A stretch of DNA of 8,628 bases from positions 1 to 8,628 of the forward strand of contig JAEDNC010000037.1 in the NCBI GenBank assembly GCA_016302705.1, read 5' to 3'. The notes under the pieces are model-generated. The model searched no databases. It was not told the origin of the DNA and saw only the letters and a program-made list of their open reading frames with translations. Source of the DNA: Bacilli bacterium. Its GTDB lineage: Bacteria; Bacillota_I; Bacilli_A; RFN20; CAG-826. The translations under genes and the position numbers were made by a program. Of this stretch, positions 6,489-8,628 are shown piece after piece; positions within the stretch are counted from its first letter, which is position 1; each line of letters opens with the position of its first letter.

Positions 6489-6676
6489 GTTCAATGAACT
6501 AGAGGAGTAGTGTAGAGACTACTTATAGAGAGTTAGGGATGGTGGAAGCCTAATAGCAAATCTACATGAAGGTCGCTAGGGAGAACATAATTAAATAAGT
6601 GCTAATAGAGAAATTCTATTAGAACTAAGGTGGTACCACGTTAATCGCGTCCTTAGAATAAGGACGTTTTATTTTT
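6489..6676 (+). promoter_or_regulatory. T-box riboswitch, valine specifier, controlling valS
   Basis: The leader senses uncharged tRNA-Val and permits readthrough into valS. The T-box motif AAGGTGGTACCACG is at 6627-6640; its TGGT can pair with an ACCA tRNA end. Stem I: GTTC (6489-6492) with GAAC (6583-6586), then a 3-base bulge and tandem G-A pairs (GA 6496-6497 with GA 6581-6582) that look like a K-turn, then CTAG (6499-6502) with CTAG (6576-6579). The AGTA box is at 6506-6509 and GTGTAGA (6510-6516) pairs with TCTACAT (6561-6567). The tRNA-elbow motifs AGAGA (6527-6531) and GGTGGAA (6541-6547) are both present, the latter capped by TTAGG/CCTAA. The specifier is GTC (6572-6574), a valine codon followed by a purine, matching the downstream gene. 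Stem III is 6602-6609 with 6615-6622. The antiterminator pairs CTAAGG (6625-6630) with CCTTAG (6651-6656) and ACG (6638-6640) with CGT (6648-6650). Stem II and IIA/B appear absent. Confidence 0.95.
6648..6676 (+). terminator. Regulated terminator of the valS T-box
   Basis: CGTCCTT (6648-6654) and AAGGACG (6660-6666) form a 7-bp stem with loop AGAAT, followed by TTTTATTTTT (6667-6676). Its 5' arm shares CGT and CCTT with the antiterminator, so the two folds exclude each other. Charged tRNA-Val should leave this terminator formed and reduce valS expression. Confidence 0.93.
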
Positions 6677-6678
6677 GC

Positions 6679-6684
6679 AGGAGG
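6679..6684 (+). promoter_or_regulatory. Ribosome binding site of valS
   Basis: A perfect AGGAGG eight bases before ATG 6693 and three bases past the T-run of the regulated terminator. It sets the valS start and is transcribed only when the terminator is bypassed. Confidence 0.9.
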
Positions 6685-6692
6685 AAAGTCCA

Positions 6693-8628
6693 ATGTTAGA
6701 TAAAAGATATTCACCACATGAAGTAGAAAAAGGTAAATACGAAGTTTGGAAAGAAAAAGGTTATTTTACTGCTGGAGATAAAAGTAAAAATCCATTCTCT
6801 ATGGTTATTCCTCCTCCAAACGTCACTGGTAAATTACATTTAGGACATGCTTGGGATACAACAATTCAAGATATCATTGCAAGATATAAGAAAATGCAAG
6901 GATATGATGTTTTATGGCTCCCAGGAATGGATCACGCCGGCATTGCTACTCAAGCTAAAGTTATGGCTAAACTTGTTTCCATGGGAATCGATGTAACTAA
7001 GATTACTAGAGAAGAATTCTTAGAATACGCTTGGGCGTGGAAATCGGAATACGCTAATAACATCCATGAGCAATGGGCAAAGATGGGACTTATGCTCGAC
7101 TATAGTCGAGAAAGATTTACTTTAGATGAAGGACTTAATCTTGCTGTTAGAAAAGTATTCGTTGATTTATATAACAAAGGACTTATCTACCAAGGAGAAA
7201 GAATTATTTCCTGGGATCCAGTCCAACAAACTGCTTTAAGCAACATTGAAGTTATTCACCAAGACGATGAAGGATTCATGTATTACTTCAAATATCACAT
7301 CGTCGGTAGTGATGAATATTTAGAAGTCGCAACAACTAGACCAGAAACTATGTTTGGTGATGTCTGTGTAGTTATTAATCCTAAAGATGAAAAATACTCA
7401 AAATATCACGGTAAAAACATTAAAGTTATCAATCCTGCAAACGGAGAAGCTATTCCATTAATAGAAGATGAATATGTTGAAATTGGTTTTGGTACTGGAG
7501 CGATGAAATGTACTCCAGCGCACGATCCAAATGACTTCATTATCGGAAAGAAATATGGCTTTGAGATGCCAATCATCTTTAACAAAGATGCTTCTATGAA
7601 TGAGAAGTGTGGAAAATATCAAGGTATGGACCGCTTCGAATGTCGTGAAGCTCTTATTAAAGACATTAAAGAACGTGGCGATTTTATCAAAGAAGAAAAG
7701 ATTGTTCACGCGGTTGGTCACTCTCAAAGAAATAACTGTGTTGTTGAGCCAATGTTATCAAAACAATGGTTTGTAAGAATGAAGCCACTCGCCGAAGAAT
7801 CCATTAAAAATCAACAAGGTGAAGATAAAGTTACATTTGTTCCTCAAAGATTTGAAAATACCTTTCTTCAATGGATGAATAATATTGAAGACTGGTGTAT
7901 TTCCCGCCAATTATGGTGGGGTCATAGAATTCCTGCCTATTACCATAAGGTAACAGGAGAAGTAGTTGTCTCTATAGATCCTCCAAAAGATATTGAAAAC
8001 TATGAACAAGACACTGATGTGCTTGATACATGGTTCTCTAGTGGATTATGGCCATTTTCAACAATGGGTTGGCCAGAAGAAACTGACGATTTAAAGAGAT
8101 ATTTCCCTACAAGTTGTTTAGTGACCGCCTATGACATTATTTTCTTCTGGGTGAGTAGAATGATCTTCCAATCATTAAACGTCACTCATAGACGCCCATT
8201 TGAACACGCTGTAATCCATGGACTTGTTAGAGATGAATTAGGAAGAAAGATGTCTAAATCATTAGGCAATGGTGTTGACCCAATTGAAGTTATCGATAAA
8301 TATGGTGTTGACGCTTTAAGATATTTCTTAACCACTAATAGCACTCCAGGACAAGATATGAGATATTCTGAAGAAAAAGTTCAAAGTAGTGCTAACTATT
8401 TGAACAAGATTTGGAACTCCGCACGTTATGTTTTAAGTTCAATCCCTGAAGGATTTGAAGAAATGAAATTAGATAAATCTAATTTATCAAGCTTGGATAA
8501 GTGGTTACTTAATAGGCTCATGATCACTATAAATAATGTTACAGTGAACATGGATAAATACGACTTTAATGCTGCAAGTTCACACTTATATAACTTCGTT
8601 TATGACGACTTCTGTTCTCAATATCTTG
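6693..8628 (+). CDS. valS: Valyl-tRNA synthetase, 3' end cut by the window
   Basis: Class Ia synthetase that attaches valine to tRNA-Val in the cytoplasm and hydrolyses mischarged Thr-tRNA-Val. About 645 codons are seen of the roughly 880 usual in Firmicutes; the rest of the anticodon-binding domain and the C-terminal coiled coil lie outside. Visible motifs in order: PPPNVTGKLHLGHA with the HIGH-type HLGH at 49-52, MDHAGIATQ of the catalytic fold, the CP1 editing domain with ATTRPETMFGD (from 213) and GTGAMK...TPAHDPNDF including D278, then SRQLWWGHRIP, DVLDTWFSSGLWPFST, TAYDIIFFWVSRM, and KMSKS at 519-523. The start of the anticodon-binding helical domain follows. All key motifs are intact. 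The ATG is preceded by a perfect AGGAGG and by a valine-specific T-box, so expression should follow tRNA-Val charging. Confidence 0.98.
   Translation, partial: MLDKRYSPHEVEKGKYEVWKEKGYFTAGDKSKNPFSMVIPPPNVTGKLHLGHAWDTTIQDIIARYKKMQGYDVLWLPGMDHAGIATQAKVMAKLVSMGIDVTKITREEFLEYAWAWKSEYANNIHEQWAKMGLMLDYSRERFTLDEGLNLAVRKVFVDLYNKGLIYQGERIISWDPVQQTALSNIEVIHQDDEGFMYYFKYHIVGSDEYLEVATTRPETMFGDVCVVINPKDEKYSKYHGKNIKVINPANGEAIPLIEDEYVEIGFGTGAMKCTPAHDPNDFIIGKKYGFEMPIIFNKDASMNEKCGKYQGMDRFECREALIKDIKERGDFIKEEKIVHAVGHSQRNNCVVEPMLSKQWFVRMKPLAEESIKNQQGEDKVTFVPQRFENTFLQWMNNIEDWCISRQLWWGHRIPAYYHKVTGEVVVSIDPPKDIENYEQDTDVLDTWFSSGLWPFSTMGWPEETDDLKRYFPTSCLVTAYDIIFFWVSRMIFQSLNVTHRRPFEHAVIHGLVRDELGRKMSKSLGNGVDPIEVIDKYGVDALRYFLTTNSTPGQDMRYSEEKVQSSANYLNKIWNSARYVLSSIPEGFEEMKLDKSNLSSLDKWLLNRLMITINNVTVNMDKYDFNAASSHLYNFVYDDFCSQYL

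Noticed and set aside
7458..7727. Antisense open frame within valS
   Set aside because: Lies opposite the conserved editing domain; no start signals.
1..8628. Mobile elements, CRISPR arrays, tRNA or rRNA genes, phage or defence systems
   Set aside because: No transposase, integrase, regular spaced repeats, terminal inverted repeats or structural RNA genes were seen; all long frames are accounted for by the listed genes.

Overview
The window is a piece of a low-GC Gram-positive chromosome (roughly one third G+C by eye). It is probably from the Bacilli/Erysipelotrichia side of the Firmicutes, possibly an uncultured relative of the Mollicutes. The evidence is AT-rich coding with A/T-ending codons, strong AGGAGG-type ribosome binding sites, short rho-independent terminators, a T-box riboswitch, and the gene order tig-lon-engB. 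Every visible tryptophan codon is TGG and no gene contains an internal TGA, so the standard bacterial code applies. The six visible stop codons are five TAA and one TAG.

Layout, all on the + strand. Positions 1-196 hold the last 64 codons of a RarA/MgsA-type AAA+ ATPase. One base later comes a 301-residue TPR/HEAT-like helical protein of unknown function (198-1103), closed by a strong terminator (1106-1133). A near-consensus promoter (1174-1202) drives a protein quality-control and ribosome-assembly operon: trigger factor (tig, 1240-2514), ATP-dependent protease Lon (lon, 2538-4874) and the ribosome-assembly GTPase EngB/YsxC (4867-5439). Lon and EngB overlap by 8 bases. A perfect hairpin followed by a T-run lies inside the start of engB, and a terminator follows the gene (5447-5481). 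Next is a stand-alone lipoprotein of unknown function (5515-6402) with its own terminator (6417-6443). A consensus promoter (6454-6482) then starts a T-box leader (about 6489-6676) carrying a GTC valine specifier, which controls valS (6693 to beyond the window end).

The set is mostly housekeeping. Trigger factor folds nascent chains, Lon removes damaged proteins, EngB assembles the large ribosomal subunit, and ValRS charges tRNA-Val under control of tRNA-Val charging. Compared with Bacillus subtilis, the tig-clpX-lonB-lonA-ysxC-hem...-valS region appears compacted: clpX, lonB and the hem genes are absent and a single lipoprotein sits in the gap. I do not see a clearly new biological system. 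The least explained elements are the lipoprotein, the RarA-linked helical protein, the hairpin inside engB, and the T-box lacking stem II.
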